NCBI GenBank assembly: GCA_030528445.1
Contig: JAUMYV010000007.1
Coordinates: 1 to 42,677, forward strand
Direction of reading: 5' to 3'
From: Porphyromonadaceae bacterium
Lineage (GTDB): Bacteria > Bacteroidota > Bacteroidia > Bacteroidales > Porphyromonadaceae
DNA: 42,677 bases
Shown here one piece after another: positions 18,386-28,262 of the stretch (within the stretch, counting starts at the first letter, position 1; the number at the start of each line of letters is the position of its first letter). The notes under the pieces are model-generated. The model had not been told where the DNA came from. It was given only the letters and a program-made list of their open reading frames with translations, and made no database searches. The translations under genes were made by a program, and so were the position numbers.

Positions 18386-19771
18386 CTACTTATTCTTGAC
18401 AATCTGAGCCATAAACTCAGCCTCACAAACTAGGGTATCGCCTACGAACGCAAGACCACGCATATTGGCCATACCACGACGAAGCTCTGTGATGAGGCGC
18501 AGCTTGAAGACGAGTGTATCGCCTGGGACAACCTTCTGGCGGAACTTCACATTGTCGATCTTGAGGAAGTAGGTCGAGTAGCGATCTGGATCATCTAGTC
18601 CATTAAGCACGAGCAGTCCGCCGACCTGTGCCATAGCCTCTACTTGTAGAACTCCGGGCATAACAGGCTCTGCGGGGAAGTGTCCTTGGAAGAACTCCTC
18701 ATTGGCCGTCAGATTCTTTACCCCAACGATGTAGTCACGACCAACCTCGATAATCTTATCGACCATTAAGAATGGATAGCGATGAGGGAGTAGCTCCTTG
18801 ATGCGATTAACGTCCATCACAGGCGCGCGATTGGGGTCGTACGAGGGTGCTTGTGATTCGTTTTGCTTGATATCCTTACGAATCTTCTGCCCCATCTCGT
18901 TGTTGATCTTATGCCCCGGACAGGTAGCGATGATACGTCCGCGGATTGGGCGACCTATGAGCGACAGGTCTCCAAGCACATCTAGTAGCTTATGACGCGC
19001 AGGTTCGTTGGGGTAGATGATAGGTGCATTGTTGATATAGCCAAGCTCTGGAGCGATTTTCCGCTCCACCCCCATCAACTGGCATAGCTTATCCAGCTCC
19101 TCTTGGGGCAATAGATGGTCATAGATTACGAGGGCATTATCTAGGTCCCCGCCCTTGATGAGGTTACCAGCCATCAAAGCTTCGATTTCCCTAACGAAAA
19201 CGAAGGTGCGCGAGGCTGCGATCTGAGTGGCAAAGTCCTTGAGGCTATCTAGAGAGGCATACTGATTGCTCAATACCTGCGAGTCAAAGTGAATATGCAC
19301 ATCAACACCAAACTCCGAGTCTGGGAGCAGAAGCAGCCGAGAGCGACCATCTGCCGATCTTACCTCTTGGCGCTGCTTGACTATATAGTACTCACGATCG
19401 GCCTCTTGCTCTACCAACCCTACACGCTCAATCTCCTGAACATAGCGTATAGCACTACCATCCAAGATGGGGAACTCTGGAGCATTTACCTCGATTAGGC
19501 AGTTATCCACACCTAGAGCGTAGAGAGCAGCCATAGCGTGCTCGATTGTGCTCACGCTAGCCTCTCCTTTTTTGAGAACAGTGCCACGCTCAGTCCCCTT
19601 GACGAACTCAGATAGTGCTGGGATCTCTGGGCTATCCTCTAGGTCAACACGGCGAATCACACGCCCTGTGTTGATCTCTGCAGGCTTGAAGGTAATCTCG
19701 ATATTGAGGCCTGTGTGCAGCCCCTTACCCGAGAGCGAGAAGCTACCTGCGAGGGTTTTCTGTTTTTCCAT
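18386..19771 (-). CDS. lpxC-fabZ: LpxC-FabZ fusion: UDP-3-O-acyl-GlcNAc deacetylase and 3-hydroxyacyl-ACP dehydratase
   Basis: A bifunctional protein of 461 residues. Residues 1 to about 300 are LpxC, the zinc deacetylase that commits to lipid A synthesis, with H78 in TIEHAMAAL and the HKLLDVLGDLSLIGRP zinc and active-site segment. Residues from about 315 are FabZ, a hot-dog-fold dehydratase of fatty acid synthesis, with LLPHRYPFLMVDKI and the catalytic GHFPAEPVMPGVLQVEAMAQ. This fusion is known in Bacteroidota. It puts two enzymes that compete for 3-hydroxyacyl-ACP in one chain. The gap to lpxD is a single base, so translational coupling is likely. Confidence 0.97.
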   Translation of the reverse strand: MEKQKTLAGSFSLSGKGLHTGLNIEITFKPAEINTGRVIRRVDLEDSPEIPALSEFVKGTERGTVLKKGEASVSTIEHAMAALYALGVDNCLIEVNAPEFPILDGSAIRYVQEIERVGLVEQEADREYYIVKQRQEVRSADGRSRLLLLPDSEFGVDVHIHFDSQVLSNQYASLDSLKDFATQIAASRTFVFVREIEALMAGNLIKGGDLDNALVIYDHLLPQEELDKLCQLMGVERKIAPELGYINNAPIIYPNEPARHKLLDVLGDLSLIGRPIRGRIIATCPGHKINNEMGQKIRKDIKQNESQAPSYDPNRAPVMDVNRIKELLPHRYPFLMVDKIIEVGRDYIVGVKNLTANEEFFQGHFPAEPVMPGVLQVEAMAQVGGLLVLNGLDDPDRYSTYFLKIDNVKFRQKVVPGDTLVFKLRLITELRRGMANMRGLAFVGDTLVCEAEFMAQIVKNK

Positions 19772-19772
19772 A

Positions 19773-20822
19773 TTATTCTTTGAGTTTGATTATTTCTATT
19801 TCTTTCTCTAGTTTGCCGAGTCGGCGGTACATATCGGGGAGCTTGGGAATAATGACGAAGCTACGCATGGCATCGCCTAGCTCCATAGCAGGCGAACCGA
19901 AGATGGATCGGTCGCTCTTGATATCACCCAGAACACCCGTCTGTCCACCAAGCTGTACCCTATCGCCAATAGATAGATGCCCGGCAATGCCAGCCTGACC
20001 GCCCGCTTGGCACCATGAGCCAATGGTAGACGAACCAGCCATACCCACTTGAGAGGCCAGTACCGTATGTTCCCCGACCTGACAGTTGTGCGCAATCTGC
20101 ACTAGGTTATCGAGTTTGGCTCCACGCTTGATGATGGTGCTACCCATAGCAGCTCTGTCGATACAGGTATTGGCGCCAATCTCTACATCGTCCTCTAGGA
20201 TAACGTTGCCTAGCTGTGGTATCTTGTGATAGCCGTCGAGCTGAGGCGCAAAACCAAATCCGTCTGCTCCGACGACAGCTCCAGCATGAATGATGCAGCG
20301 CTCCCCTATCACCACGCCATGATATATGGTGGCATTGGGATACACGACTGTGCCGGCACCTACTTTTGTGCCTTCGCCTATGAAGGTGTTGGGATAGATC
20401 TGGCATCCCTCCCCTAGCACGACACCAGCCTCGACGATGGCATTCGCGCCAATGTAGCAATCTGCTCCTACCTGTGCGTGCTCTGCCACGACAGCCCTAG
20501 GATCTACCCCACGGCGACGAGGTCGCAGTTGGCTCTCGGCAAACTGCATCAGTTGGGCCAGGGCCGCGTAAGGATCGGTTACACGAATTAAAGAAGCCTG
20601 AATAGGCTGCTCGGGCGAGAAGTCATTGCTCACCAAGACTGCCGAGGCTCTCGTCGTGTAGATAAAAGGCCTGTATTTGTCATTGGCAAGGAAGGTCAAT
20701 TCTCCCTCTTGTGCTGTCTCAATTTTACCAAAACTACTGACTACTCTATCCGCATCTCCCTCGACTCGAGCATCTAGCATCTGTGCTATCTGCTGGACTC
20801 TGAACTCTAGCTTGTGCGTCAT
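19773..20822 (-). CDS. lpxD: UDP-3-O-(3-hydroxyacyl)glucosamine N-acyltransferase
   Basis: LpxD adds the second acyl chain in lipid A synthesis. The 349-residue protein has the N-terminal uridine-binding domain (to about residue 100) and a long hexapeptide-repeat beta-helix. Family motifs are [36 protein letters not shown], and the catalytic-His segment [14 protein letters not shown]. It lies 11 nt after pyrF and 1 nt before lpxC-fabZ. Confidence 0.97.
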   Translation of the reverse strand: MTHKLEFRVQQIAQMLDARVEGDADRVVSSFGKIETAQEGELTFLANDKYRPFIYTTRASAVLVSNDFSPEQPIQASLIRVTDPYAALAQLMQFAESQLRPRRRGVDPRAVVAEHAQVGADCYIGANAIVEAGVVLGEGCQIYPNTFIGEGTKVGAGTVVYPNATIYHGVVIGERCIIHAGAVVGADGFGFAPQLDGYHKIPQLGNVILEDDVEIGANTCIDRAAMGSTIIKRGAKLDNLVQIAHNCQVGEHTVLASQVGMAGSSTIGSWCQAGGQAGIAGHLSIGDRVQLGGQTGVLGDIKSDRSIFGSPAMELGDAMRSFVIIPKLPDMYRRLGKLEKEIEIIKLKE

Positions 20823-20833
20823 AGTCTCGCCAA

Positions 20834-21670
20834 TTAAGCCTCAACGAGCTTATGCTTGATGAGGATCTCGGTCATCTGTCGGCGTAGCTTCTCGGCTTCC
20901 TCCGCTGCACGAGAGGCGAATGCCTCGGTATTGTCGGCAAAAATGATGCTACGCGAAGCGTTGACAAGTAGACCACACTGGCTATTAATCCCAAACTCGG
21001 CAACCTCCTCGAGGCTGCCATTCTGCGAACCGACACCAGGGACAAGAAGAAAGTGATTGGGGACAATCAGGCGAATGCGCTCTAGCATCTGTGCCTTAGT
21101 CGCTCCCACCACATACATCAGCTGATCGGCATCGCCCCAAGTTCGGCTACGGCGTAGTACACGCTCGAAGAGGTACTCGCCCGATTCATCCTTCATCATC
21201 TGGAAGTCTTCGCTCCCCTCGTTGGAGGTCAGGGCGAGCAAGATCGTCCACTTGCCAGGATACTTGAGCGTAGGGCGCACGCTATCCTCCCCCATATAGG
21301 GCGAGACCGTGAGCGCGTCCACGCGCAGATGCTCAAAGAAGCTGCGCGCATACATATCGCCCGTGTTGCCAATATCGCCTCGCTTGGCATCGGCGATGAT
21401 AAACTGGTCGGGGTAATTCTTTTGGATATACTGCACCGTCTTCTCAAAAGACTGAATGCCAAACGAACCCATGCTCTCGTAGAAAGCCAAATTGGGCTTA
21501 TAGGCTACGCAGAGGTGAGCCGTAGCGTCTATGATACGCTTATTGAAAGCAAAAATCGGATCATCGTCCTCGAGCAGGTGCTGAGGAATTTTGCGAATAT
21601 CTGTATCGAGCCCTATACACAGGAAAGAGCGCTTGCGCTGGATGTTCTCAAATAATTGTTCTCTTGTCAT
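20834..21670 (-). CDS. pyrF: Orotidine 5'-phosphate decarboxylase
   Basis: PyrF makes UMP from orotidine-5'-phosphate in pyrimidine synthesis. At 278 residues it belongs to the longer (type 2) bacterial group. The catalytic signature DAKRGD is at 94-99, followed by [13 protein letters not shown]. The N-terminal FLCIGLDTD and the C-terminal phosphate-binding VPGVGSQ and LVNASRSI segments are also present. It sits inside the lipid A/prfA operon, 14 nt after prfA. Confidence 0.96.
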   Translation of the reverse strand: MTREQLFENIQRKRSFLCIGLDTDIRKIPQHLLEDDDPIFAFNKRIIDATAHLCVAYKPNLAFYESMGSFGIQSFEKTVQYIQKNYPDQFIIADAKRGDIGNTGDMYARSFFEHLRVDALTVSPYMGEDSVRPTLKYPGKWTILLALTSNEGSEDFQMMKDESGEYLFERVLRRSRTWGDADQLMYVVGATKAQMLERIRLIVPNHFLLVPGVGSQNGSLEEVAEFGINSQCGLLVNASRSIIFADNTEAFASRAAEEAEKLRRQMTEILIKHKLVEA

Positions 21671-21684
21671 ACGAATAATCGGTG

Positions 21685-22773
21685 TTATAGAGCTGCCTCC
21701 TTCATGCGCTCGATGTTCTCGGCGATGATCAGTTCGTCAATGATTGGCTGAACTTCTCCATTCATGATGGCAGCTAGGTTATAGAGTGTTAGGTTAATAC
21801 GATGATCTGTCACACGTCCCTGTGGATAGTTGTAGGTACGGATCTTGGCAGATCGGTCGCCCGTAGAGACCATAGTCTTACGCTTGGCTGCAATAGCCTC
21901 ATTGTGCTTAGTTACCTCCATGTCATAGAGCTTGGTACGGAGCATCTGCATCGCTAGCTCTCTATTGGCTAGCTGCGTACGTGCCTGCTGGCAGACTACT
22001 ACAATCCCCGTGGGCTTGTGAGTAAGCTGCACCTTGGTCTCCACCTTATTGACGTTCTGACCTCCTGCTCCACCCGAGCGAGCCGTGTGGAACTCAATAT
22101 CGGCAGGGTTAAGCACGACGTCTACTTCCTCGGCCTCTGGCAGTACTGCCACCGATGCAGCTGAGGTATGCACACGCCCCTGAGTCTCGGTAGCGGGGAC
22201 ACGCTGCACGCGGTGCACGCCACTCTCGTACTTGAGCACGCCATACACACCTTCGCCCGTGATGGTAAACACAATTTCCTTGTATCCACCAGCCGTCCCC
22301 TCCGACATGCTCGTCACTTCGGTGCGCCAGCCACGACTCTCGCAGTAGCGCACATACATCTTGTATAGGTCGCCAGCGAAGATAGCGGCCTCGTCGCCAC
22401 CAGTACCGCCACGGATCTCCATGACGACGTTCTTCTCGTCCTCTGGGTCTGCGGGGATAAGTAGCAGCTTGATTTCTTCCTCGAGCGATGGGATCCGCTC
22501 CTCGGCCTCCTGCATCATCTCACGAGCCATAGCTCTTAGTTCTTGGTCGCTCTCTGTCTCGAGCGTCTCGCGTCCCTCTTGGATATTGCCCAGTAGGTTG
22601 CGGTATTCTTTGCCTTTCTCCAAGATGCGCTCTAGATCACGATACTCCTTGCTGAGCTTCATGAAACGCTTCTGGTCGGCGATAATATCGGGTGCAGTGA
22701 TCAGGGTGGAGACTTCTTCGAAGCGAACCTCCAGTCCCTCTATCCTGCTTAGCAAATCATTGTCTGTTGCCAT
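21685..22773 (-). CDS. prfA: Peptide chain release factor 1
   Basis: RF1 recognises UAA and UAG stop codons and triggers peptide release. The 362-residue protein has the catalytic GGQ at 237-239 ([17 protein letters not shown]) and the stop-codon-reading PAT tripeptide at 193-195, which marks RF1 rather than RF2. The coiled-coil-rich N-terminal domain is intact. It lies 28 nt after the small membrane protein gene and 14 nt before pyrF. Confidence 0.97.
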   Translation of the reverse strand: MATDNDLLSRIEGLEVRFEEVSTLITAPDIIADQKRFMKLSKEYRDLERILEKGKEYRNLLGNIQEGRETLETESDQELRAMAREMMQEAEERIPSLEEEIKLLLIPADPEDEKNVVMEIRGGTGGDEAAIFAGDLYKMYVRYCESRGWRTEVTSMSEGTAGGYKEIVFTITGEGVYGVLKYESGVHRVQRVPATETQGRVHTSAASVAVLPEAEEVDVVLNPADIEFHTARSGGAGGQNVNKVETKVQLTHKPTGIVVVCQQARTQLANRELAMQMLRTKLYDMEVTKHNEAIAAKRKTMVSTGDRSAKIRTYNYPQGRVTDHRINLTLYNLAAIMNGEVQPIIDELIIAENIERMKEAAL

Positions 22774-22801
22774 TTATCTTATTTAAATCGTATTTCTTTG
22801 A

Positions 22802-23215
22802 TCAGTGAGCCCTCTGTCTCGGGCGGCGCATTACCTCCACGCCCCAGAGCAAGGCGTTTAGTAGCAAAATCAATCCGCAGCAGAGTGGCCAGAGCGCACT
22901 TGCCCAACCTGTGAAGACAGCCCAGGACGGGTCGACAGAGATTGGCAAGGCGTAGTACACTAGGGCAGAGCCTACACAGAGGAGCAGCACGATGGAGATG
23001 TACTGCCCTAGGCGGGGGAGCTTCCTCAAGGCACAGAGCAGGGAGTCGTCACTTGGGCAGAAAGCCCTATACACCATATAGGAGACTGCCAAGAGCATCA
23101 AAAATGCCCCGATAATATCCCCTGCGACGGGGGAGTAACGATAGAGCATCGTCTGCCCTAGTACGAATAGTAGTAGAGCCACTAGCAGTAGCTTCTCCAA
23201 GAGTCTGACTTTCAT
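22802..23215 (-). CDS. Small membrane protein, function unknown
   Basis: A 137-residue protein with four likely membrane helices: about 8-24, 30-50, 70-90 and 105-127. It has short basic ends (MKVRLLEK and RRPRQRAH). I do not recognise a family. Its place between purM and prfA, with gaps of 53 and 28 nt, indicates cotranscription with the lipid A operon. Confidence 0.75.
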   Translation of the reverse strand: MKVRLLEKLLLVALLLFVLGQTMLYRYSPVAGDIIGAFLMLLAVSYMVYRAFCPSDDSLLCALRKLPRLGQYISIVLLLCVGSALVYYALPISVDPSWAVFTGWASALWPLCCGLILLLNALLWGVEVMRRPRQRAH

Positions 23216-23268
23216 CGCGTGACCAAATTATATGATGAATAATAACGTCCTCAACCTCTCTACCAAGC

Positions 23269-24432
23269 CTAGTACTCTAGGGCGCCGTAGGGCGAGCGAA
23301 TGAGCAGGCTATTAGTCTCGGCATCCTCTACGCGCCCGATGATCTGTGCTGGCACACTGAAGCTCTCGCTGATGGCGATGATGCGCTCTGCATCCTCGGG
23401 CGAAACATACAGCTCCATGCGGTGCCCCATATTGAAGACCTTGTACATCTCCTTGGCAGGGGTACCGCTCTCCTTGTGAATCAAGTCGAAAAGCGGTGGT
23501 ACGGGGAATAGATTATCCTTGATGACGCGCTTGTTCTTGACGAAGTGCATCACCTTGGTCTGAGCTCCACCAGAGCAGTGAACCATACCATGTATGCGAG
23601 GGCGCATCTCATCAAGGATCTTCTTGATGATAGGCGCATAGGTGCGCGTAGGCGACAGGATGAGGCGACCAGCATCTAGCGGTGCCCCCTCTACGGGCGA
23701 AGTCAAAGCTCGGCTACCACTATAGACGAGCTCCTCTGGCACGGCTGCATCATAGCTCTCGGGATATTTGCTCGCCAGTGCATGCTCCAGCACATCGTGG
23801 CGTGCCGAGGTGAGGCCATTGCTGCCCATACCACCGTTGTACTCGCGCTCGTAGCTAGCTTGGCCGTATGAGGCTAGGCCTACAATCACGTCTCCACCTT
23901 GAATGTTGGCATTGTCGATGACTTCGCTGCGCTTCATACGGCAGGTAACCGTACTATCAACAATAATAGTGCGCACTAGGTCGCCCACGTCGGCAGTCTC
24001 GCCTCCAGTGGAGTAGGCACGTACGCCCTGCTCTCTAAGCTCGGCGAGTAGCTCCTCGGTACCATTGATAATAGCGGAGATTACTTCGCCGGGGATTAGG
24101 TGCTTGTTGCGACCGATAGTCGAGGAGACTAGGATATTGTCGGTAGCACCTACGCAGAGCAGGTCATCGATATTCATGATGAGGGCATCTTGGGCGATTC
24201 CGCGCCAGACGGATAGATCCCCTGTCTCACGCCAATACATGTAGGCGAGCGAGCTCTTGGTACCTGCCCCGTCGGCATGCATGATGTTGCAGTACTCGGG
24301 ATCTCCGCCGAGGATATCGGGGATAATCTTGCAGAATGCAGAGGGATAGAGCCCCTTGTCTACATTTTTGATAGCGTTGTGCACATCCTCCTTGGAGGCT
24401 GAGACGCCACGCTGCATATATCTTTCGTTCAT
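23269..24432 (-). CDS. purM: Phosphoribosylformylglycinamidine cyclo-ligase (AIR synthase)
   Basis: PurM closes the imidazole ring of AIR in purine synthesis. The 387-residue protein has the PurM/AIRS fold: an N-terminal ATP-binding part with HADGAGTKSSLAYMYW, IAQDALIMNIDDLLCVGA and STGGETADVGD, then MHGMVHCSGGA-type and VFNMGHRMEL segments. It is somewhat longer than the E. coli enzyme, in line with the divergent Bacteroidota form. It is the first gene of the seven-gene operon and is preceded by a -7 element. Confidence 0.92.
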   Translation of the reverse strand: MNERYMQRGVSASKEDVHNAIKNVDKGLYPSAFCKIIPDILGGDPEYCNIMHADGAGTKSSLAYMYWRETGDLSVWRGIAQDALIMNIDDLLCVGATDNILVSSTIGRNKHLIPGEVISAIINGTEELLAELREQGVRAYSTGGETADVGDLVRTIIVDSTVTCRMKRSEVIDNANIQGGDVIVGLASYGQASYEREYNGGMGSNGLTSARHDVLEHALASKYPESYDAAVPEELVYSGSRALTSPVEGAPLDAGRLILSPTRTYAPIIKKILDEMRPRIHGMVHCSGGAQTKVMHFVKNKRVIKDNLFPVPPLFDLIHKESGTPAKEMYKVFNMGHRMELYVSPEDAERIIAISESFSVPAQIIGRVEDAETNSLLIRSPYGALEY

Positions 24433-24562
24433 AGAGTCTTTTACCCTTACTTAATTTGCGATTGATGTATGATACCTGCGCTCCGTACTCCTGCTCTCTA
24501 TCTATAGCAAGCGACCGAAATCGTTATGGCCTAGCGATAGGCTCCAGTATCCTAGTTTTGCG

Positions 24563-24570
24563 CAAAAATA
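24563..24570 (-). promoter_or_regulatory. -7 element of the purM-lpxA operon promoter
   Basis: The minus strand reads TATTTTTG, matching TAnnTTTG, 131 nt upstream of purM. The implied leader of over 100 nt has no riboswitch-like fold I can identify. Confidence 0.45.
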
Positions 24571-24663
24571 CAAATAATTAGCCCGCCCCCCAAACTGCTC
24601 ACAGCTCTGCTCTACTACCCTAGGACGACATCTACAAAAGGGCTATATCCATATAATACGAAG

Positions 24664-24700
24664 AGGGGCTATGGCAAAATCAAGTTTCGCCATAGCCCCT
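24664..24700 (-). terminator. Terminator after the LRR protein gene
   Basis: AGGGGCTATGGC (24664-24675) pairs perfectly over 12 bp with GCCATAGCCCCT (24689-24700). The inner loop carries AAAAT/GTTT complementarity. It lies 40 nt after the stop codon. The T run is stronger on the plus strand (CCCCTTTTAGG), but no plus-strand gene precedes it. Confidence 0.8.
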
Positions 24701-24740
24701 TTTAGGTGTTTCGGAATGCGCAATGATATAGACAGTGGGC

Positions 24741-26642
24741 TTACTTCACCACCACCTTGTGCATACGACCAGCGGCATGTAGTACATACATGCCCTTGGG
24801 TAGGTTACCTAGATGCATCGTAACGCTATCACCTAGAGAGATGAACGAACGAACAAGCACACCAGAGGCATCGAATAGTCTGACATCACTACCAGCGCTA
24901 AGCCCCTCAATCGTCATCACATCTGTCGTTGGGTTGGGATAGATACTCAGATGCTGGGCTTGTATCCCCTCTACCGACTTAGTCTTGATGCCCTCGTATG
25001 CAGCAAATTGATAATCCTTATCGATCGAGCGTACCTTCCAGTTCTTGCCCGTTGCAATGGCTACATCTGTGTCTAGGCACTTGTTGAGCTCTGGCTCACC
25101 ATCGATATTGATGACTACGATGCTTGCTTCGGTAGGAGCGCCATCTTCGTTCTTTCTTTGGAAGACAGGTAGGCTCTTCATCATCTCGGTCATCCCTGCG
25201 CCCTTGATCTCGTTATCAAAAACGATAGCATTGAAGAGCTCTGGAGAAGCAAAGTTAACCTGCTTGAGGTAGTTCCCCTGAAGTTGCAGATCTCTCAGCT
25301 TGGTGTTTTTACTCAAGTCAATCGAGCGCAATCCACAGTTCACAGCAATCAGCAGCTCGAGATTTGGAGCATGCGTCAGGTCAAGTTTGGACCATTTATT
25401 GCCCGAGCAATTAAGCTCACGAAGCTTAACCAGCTTGCTCATATCTGGCATAGCAAGACCTGAGCGCTGGCAGAATAGCGACTCCATATTCACGGCCTTG
25501 GAGAGGTCTATGCTATTGGCCAGATTGATCTCTGGGGCACGTAGATGCTTGAGCTTACTCACGTCGCCAAAGACCACTTTGGCCAAATGGGCATTATCTT
25601 CGAGGCTTAGTGCCTCCAACTCTGGATTCTTGCTTACATCGACATAGGTAATCTCGGCACTGCTACAGTCGAAACTCTTGACCTTACCTCTGATCACTAA
25701 GCTCTGTGAATGAATCTTGTAGTAACGCTTGCCATTGGCAGTAGTGCTGTACTCGCCCCCCTCAACCTCAAACTCCTCGAGCTCATGAGGCACGATGCCT
25801 AGAGGTATATAGTTATCCCCCTGTCCGATAGTCAGACGAGTCTTGATGTGTATCTCTTCGTTGGAGATTTGATTGGGCTTGTAGTCATAGCCAGGGTAGT
25901 TTTCGTTGTTTGCGTCACGTATGATCCAGTTGATGGCCTTAGCATCGCGTACGTTCTTGGCGCTACACTTATTCTTGTCTTTGGCACTTGGATGCAAATC
26001 AACAACGAATAAGAAGCCCTCATCCTCGCCACCAGGCTTGGGCGTTAGCGTCTTGATCAATCGGTCGAAGCCATCAGGCTCGAACTGATTACCCTGCATC
26101 TGTACCCACAGGAGATTGGAGCAACCTGTAAGGTCTAGCTCTTTGAGCTGATTGCCAGCAAGAGCAAGTAGATTGAGCTTGCTACAACCCTTAACGTTGA
26201 TCTCTTTGAGCTGAGCGTTATTGAGGGCTAGTTTCTCTAGCTTGGGGCAAGCCGAGAAGTCTGCCTTATCAATCTGACCTGCCTGCTGAGGCCTGGCCTC
26301 CGAGAAGAAAGACTCTAGATTGGGCGCATGCACAATCTCCACTCCAGTAAGCTTGAATGAACTAGCATTGATTTTCGTGATTCTCCCTGTGATGGCTACC
26401 TCTGGGTTGAGGAGCTTATACCTTACCTTCTTGACCTGAGCATCTTGGTCATCCTCCAAAATATTGACCTGCTCTAGAGCTAGAGGATCTACCTCGGCAC
26501 CATAGTTGAGCTCTAGGGTAACGTAAAGACCAGTCTCGTACCCCGATCTGAGGACAATTTTGTCAGACTGTTGTGCCTGAGCCGCAACCACACCTGCTAG
26601 TGCGAGGAAGGTAAACAGCATAAACGTAAATAGTTTCTTCAT
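24741..26642 (-). CDS. Leucine-rich-repeat surface protein with T9SS sorting domain
   Basis: A 633-residue secreted protein. A signal peptide (about 1-23, ending VVAAQAQ) is followed by leucine-rich repeats such as KLEKLALNNAQLKEINVKGC and KLNLLALAGNQLKELDLTGC. The C-terminal 72 residues (562-633) form a T9SS type A sorting domain: SIYPNPTTDVMTIEG, the VRLFDASGVLVRS strand, LPKGMYVL and a basic tail. The product should be exported across the outer membrane and attached to the surface. The body appears duplicated: about 25-250 and 255-550 each run from a beta-rich start through LRRs to an NW(I/K)(I/V)R motif. It resembles internalin-like T9SS cargo; the ligand is unknown. It is monocistronic. 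Confidence 0.88.
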   Translation of the reverse strand: MKKLFTFMLFTFLALAGVVAAQAQQSDKIVLRSGYETGLYVTLELNYGAEVDPLALEQVNILEDDQDAQVKKVRYKLLNPEVAITGRITKINASSFKLTGVEIVHAPNLESFFSEARPQQAGQIDKADFSACPKLEKLALNNAQLKEINVKGCSKLNLLALAGNQLKELDLTGCSNLLWVQMQGNQFEPDGFDRLIKTLTPKPGGEDEGFLFVVDLHPSAKDKNKCSAKNVRDAKAINWIIRDANNENYPGYDYKPNQISNEEIHIKTRLTIGQGDNYIPLGIVPHELEEFEVEGGEYSTTANGKRYYKIHSQSLVIRGKVKSFDCSSAEITYVDVSKNPELEALSLEDNAHLAKVVFGDVSKLKHLRAPEINLANSIDLSKAVNMESLFCQRSGLAMPDMSKLVKLRELNCSGNKWSKLDLTHAPNLELLIAVNCGLRSIDLSKNTKLRDLQLQGNYLKQVNFASPELFNAIVFDNEIKGAGMTEMMKSLPVFQRKNEDGAPTEASIVVINIDGEPELNKCLDTDVAIATGKNWKVRSIDKDYQFAAYEGIKTKSVEGIQAQHLSIYPNPTTDVMTIEGLSAGSDVRLFDASGVLVRSFISLGDSVTMHLGNLPKGMYVLHAAGRMHKVVVK

Positions 26643-26789
26643 TGTAATGAGTATGTTTAGAGTGAAACGTTCAAAGAGGCTCTATTCCCCGTCCTATCTC
26701 CTACATCTCAGTAGCTTGCACCCACAGTGTATGAGTTCGAGCCTCTGCTGAGCAGTCTAGAGGGGGCGACATAGTAAACTCGCCACGGG

Positions 26790-26797
26790 CAAAGATA
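26790..26797 (-). promoter_or_regulatory. -7 element upstream of the LRR protein gene
   Basis: The minus strand reads TATCTTTG, an exact TAnnTTTG match, 148 nt before the ATG. It leaves a long 5' leader. The 26643-27017 gap otherwise holds only the terminator of the glucosaminidase gene. Confidence 0.45.
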
Positions 26798-26910
26798 GAA
26801 AAACTTCTCATTTTTATTTATTCAACCAAGACCACCTCTTATATTAAATTAGATAAAAACAAGAGGCGCAATTATTAAACCTTCACATTTTTCACCGCGA
26901 CAAATCACAA

Positions 26911-26956
26911 AAGAGTCGATACATCTCGGATTACATTCCGAAGTATCGACCCTTTT
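26911..26956 (-). terminator. Terminator after the glucosaminidase gene
   Basis: GTCGATAC (26915-26922) pairs with GTATCGAC (26943-26950), and an inner stem TCGGA (26926-26930) pairs with TCCGA (26937-26941). AAAG on the left and CTTTT on the right extend the stem. On the minus strand the tail is CTCTTTTGTGATT. It lies 61 nt after the stop codon. Confidence 0.8.
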
Positions 26957-27017
26957 ACCTTATTATAATATATGCAGACACCCCACCTCAAGGATTCTGG
27001 GGCAGTCCTAGAGATGT

Positions 27018-27971
27018 CTAACGCAAGCGTAGCACCTCTCCCTCTACGGGCACATAGTCCTCATCCTTGTCATTGAGGTTGTAGAGCGACTTGAGCTTAA
27101 TACCATAGCGCTGCGAGATGCTATGCATCGAGTCCCCTACCCGCACGATATGGGTAAGGTGCTCGGAGCTGGACTTACGATGTTTATTCTGTAGATATAC
27201 GACTTCGCCCTCCTGTAGCGGATAGTCTAGAGGCACATCATTGTAGCGAGCGAGCTTTTGGGCGGAGATGCCCATATCCTCAGCTACTTTCTCGAAGCTG
27301 TCGCCTTGATCTGCTAGCACATAGACTAGACCATAGCTAATATAGCTTGGGCGCATAGGCTTATCGTAGGTCGTTTCCTTCTTGGCGCGTCTACGAGAGC
27401 TAGAGGCTGGGGCATCATCTTGCATCCAAGAGGGCAGTTTGCCTCTATCGAAAGCGTATAGCTCATAGTCGTCGATGATCTTAATCAACTTATTGGCATA
27501 GCCCTTGTTCGTGGCATAGCCAGCCTGCTGCAGCCCCTTGGCCCAGCCTTGATAGTCGTCGGAGCGCAGCGTAAAGAGCCGGCGATAGCGGGGAGCCTTG
27601 AGAAACTGCGAATGATCCTCATACGACTCCTGCCAGCTACGATAGCTACGGAAACACTCATCGGGCAAATCGTCCGTGCGGAAGGTACGCTTGCCCTGCC
27701 ACGAACGATGACACTTGATCCCAAAGTGATTGTGATGCTCACGAGCAAGCGAACTCTTACCAGCTCCTGTCTCCAAGAGCCCTTGAGCCATCTTGATGCT
27801 AGCAGGTATCTGGTGACGCTCCATCTGTCTAAGCGCCTCGGAGTAGTGCTTGCGCACATACAGCTCGAAGTTGGGATTGCGAACACTCGGCGCAGCACTA
27901 GCCACTAGCCCAGTAAGGCCGAGTATCGCGATCGTATAGTAAATCATGTAGGCCAACCGGCCTCCCTTCAT
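27018..27971 (-). CDS. Secreted glucosaminidase with two LysM domains
   Basis: A peptidoglycan hydrolase of 317 residues. After the signal peptide (MKGGRLAYMIYYTIAILGLT, then GLVASA) comes a FlgJ/Acm2-like endo-beta-N-acetylglucosaminidase domain. It contains IPASIKMAQGLLETGAGKSS (with the likely catalytic Glu in LLETG) and HHNHFGIKCH, YRSWQESYEDHSQFL and GLQQAGYATNKGYANKLI. Two LysM domains follow, VYVLADQGDSFEKVAEDMG and THIVRVGDSMHSISQRYG, which bind peptidoglycan. The ATG at 27971 is chosen because AAGGAG lies 9 nt upstream; the ATG at 27980 abuts that sequence. The frame is open to 28028 but would overlap the -7 element. Confidence 0.92.
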   Translation of the reverse strand: MKGGRLAYMIYYTIAILGLTGLVASAAPSVRNPNFELYVRKHYSEALRQMERHQIPASIKMAQGLLETGAGKSSLAREHHNHFGIKCHRSWQGKRTFRTDDLPDECFRSYRSWQESYEDHSQFLKAPRYRRLFTLRSDDYQGWAKGLQQAGYATNKGYANKLIKIIDDYELYAFDRGKLPSWMQDDAPASSSRRRAKKETTYDKPMRPSYISYGLVYVLADQGDSFEKVAEDMGISAQKLARYNDVPLDYPLQEGEVVYLQNKHRKSSSEHLTHIVRVGDSMHSISQRYGIKLKSLYNLNDKDEDYVPVEGEVLRLR

Positions 27972-28006
27972 CAGATTCATCTCCTTAACCTTTTTCAATC
28001 TTATTG

Positions 28007-28014
28007 CAAAAATA
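28007..28014 (-). promoter_or_regulatory. -7 element upstream of the glucosaminidase gene
   Basis: The minus strand reads TATTTTTG, matching TAnnTTTG, 36 nt before the ATG at 27971. It supports the shorter start. Confidence 0.5.
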
Positions 28015-28116
28015 CAAAATAATAACATTCAGACTTAAAATGAGTTCACGCAATCTGAATGCATCTTCCAATCAGAACAATCAGCAGAGCCCAAATTATA
28101 GCATCACGATTTATAT

Positions 28117-28157
28117 TTTAGCTCAAATTCCAGAATGTTGATCAGAAAAATCCCTCA
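28117..28157 (-). repeat. Partial, degenerate copy of repeat R1
   Basis: On the plus strand, GCTC-TTGA-C-GAAAAATC-CTCA matches the plus strand of 42550-42583 with a few mismatches. It is oriented opposite to the main copy at 28368-28528. The alignment is short and made by eye. Confidence 0.35.
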
Positions 28158-28262
28158 AGCATGGGCTCAAAATGGCAAACCGCGTATTTGGCCTCTAGGA
28201 GGCTCTAGATTGAGCTTGACCTCATTTTGGCACTTAGTCCCAGCCGAATGAAAACGACCACT

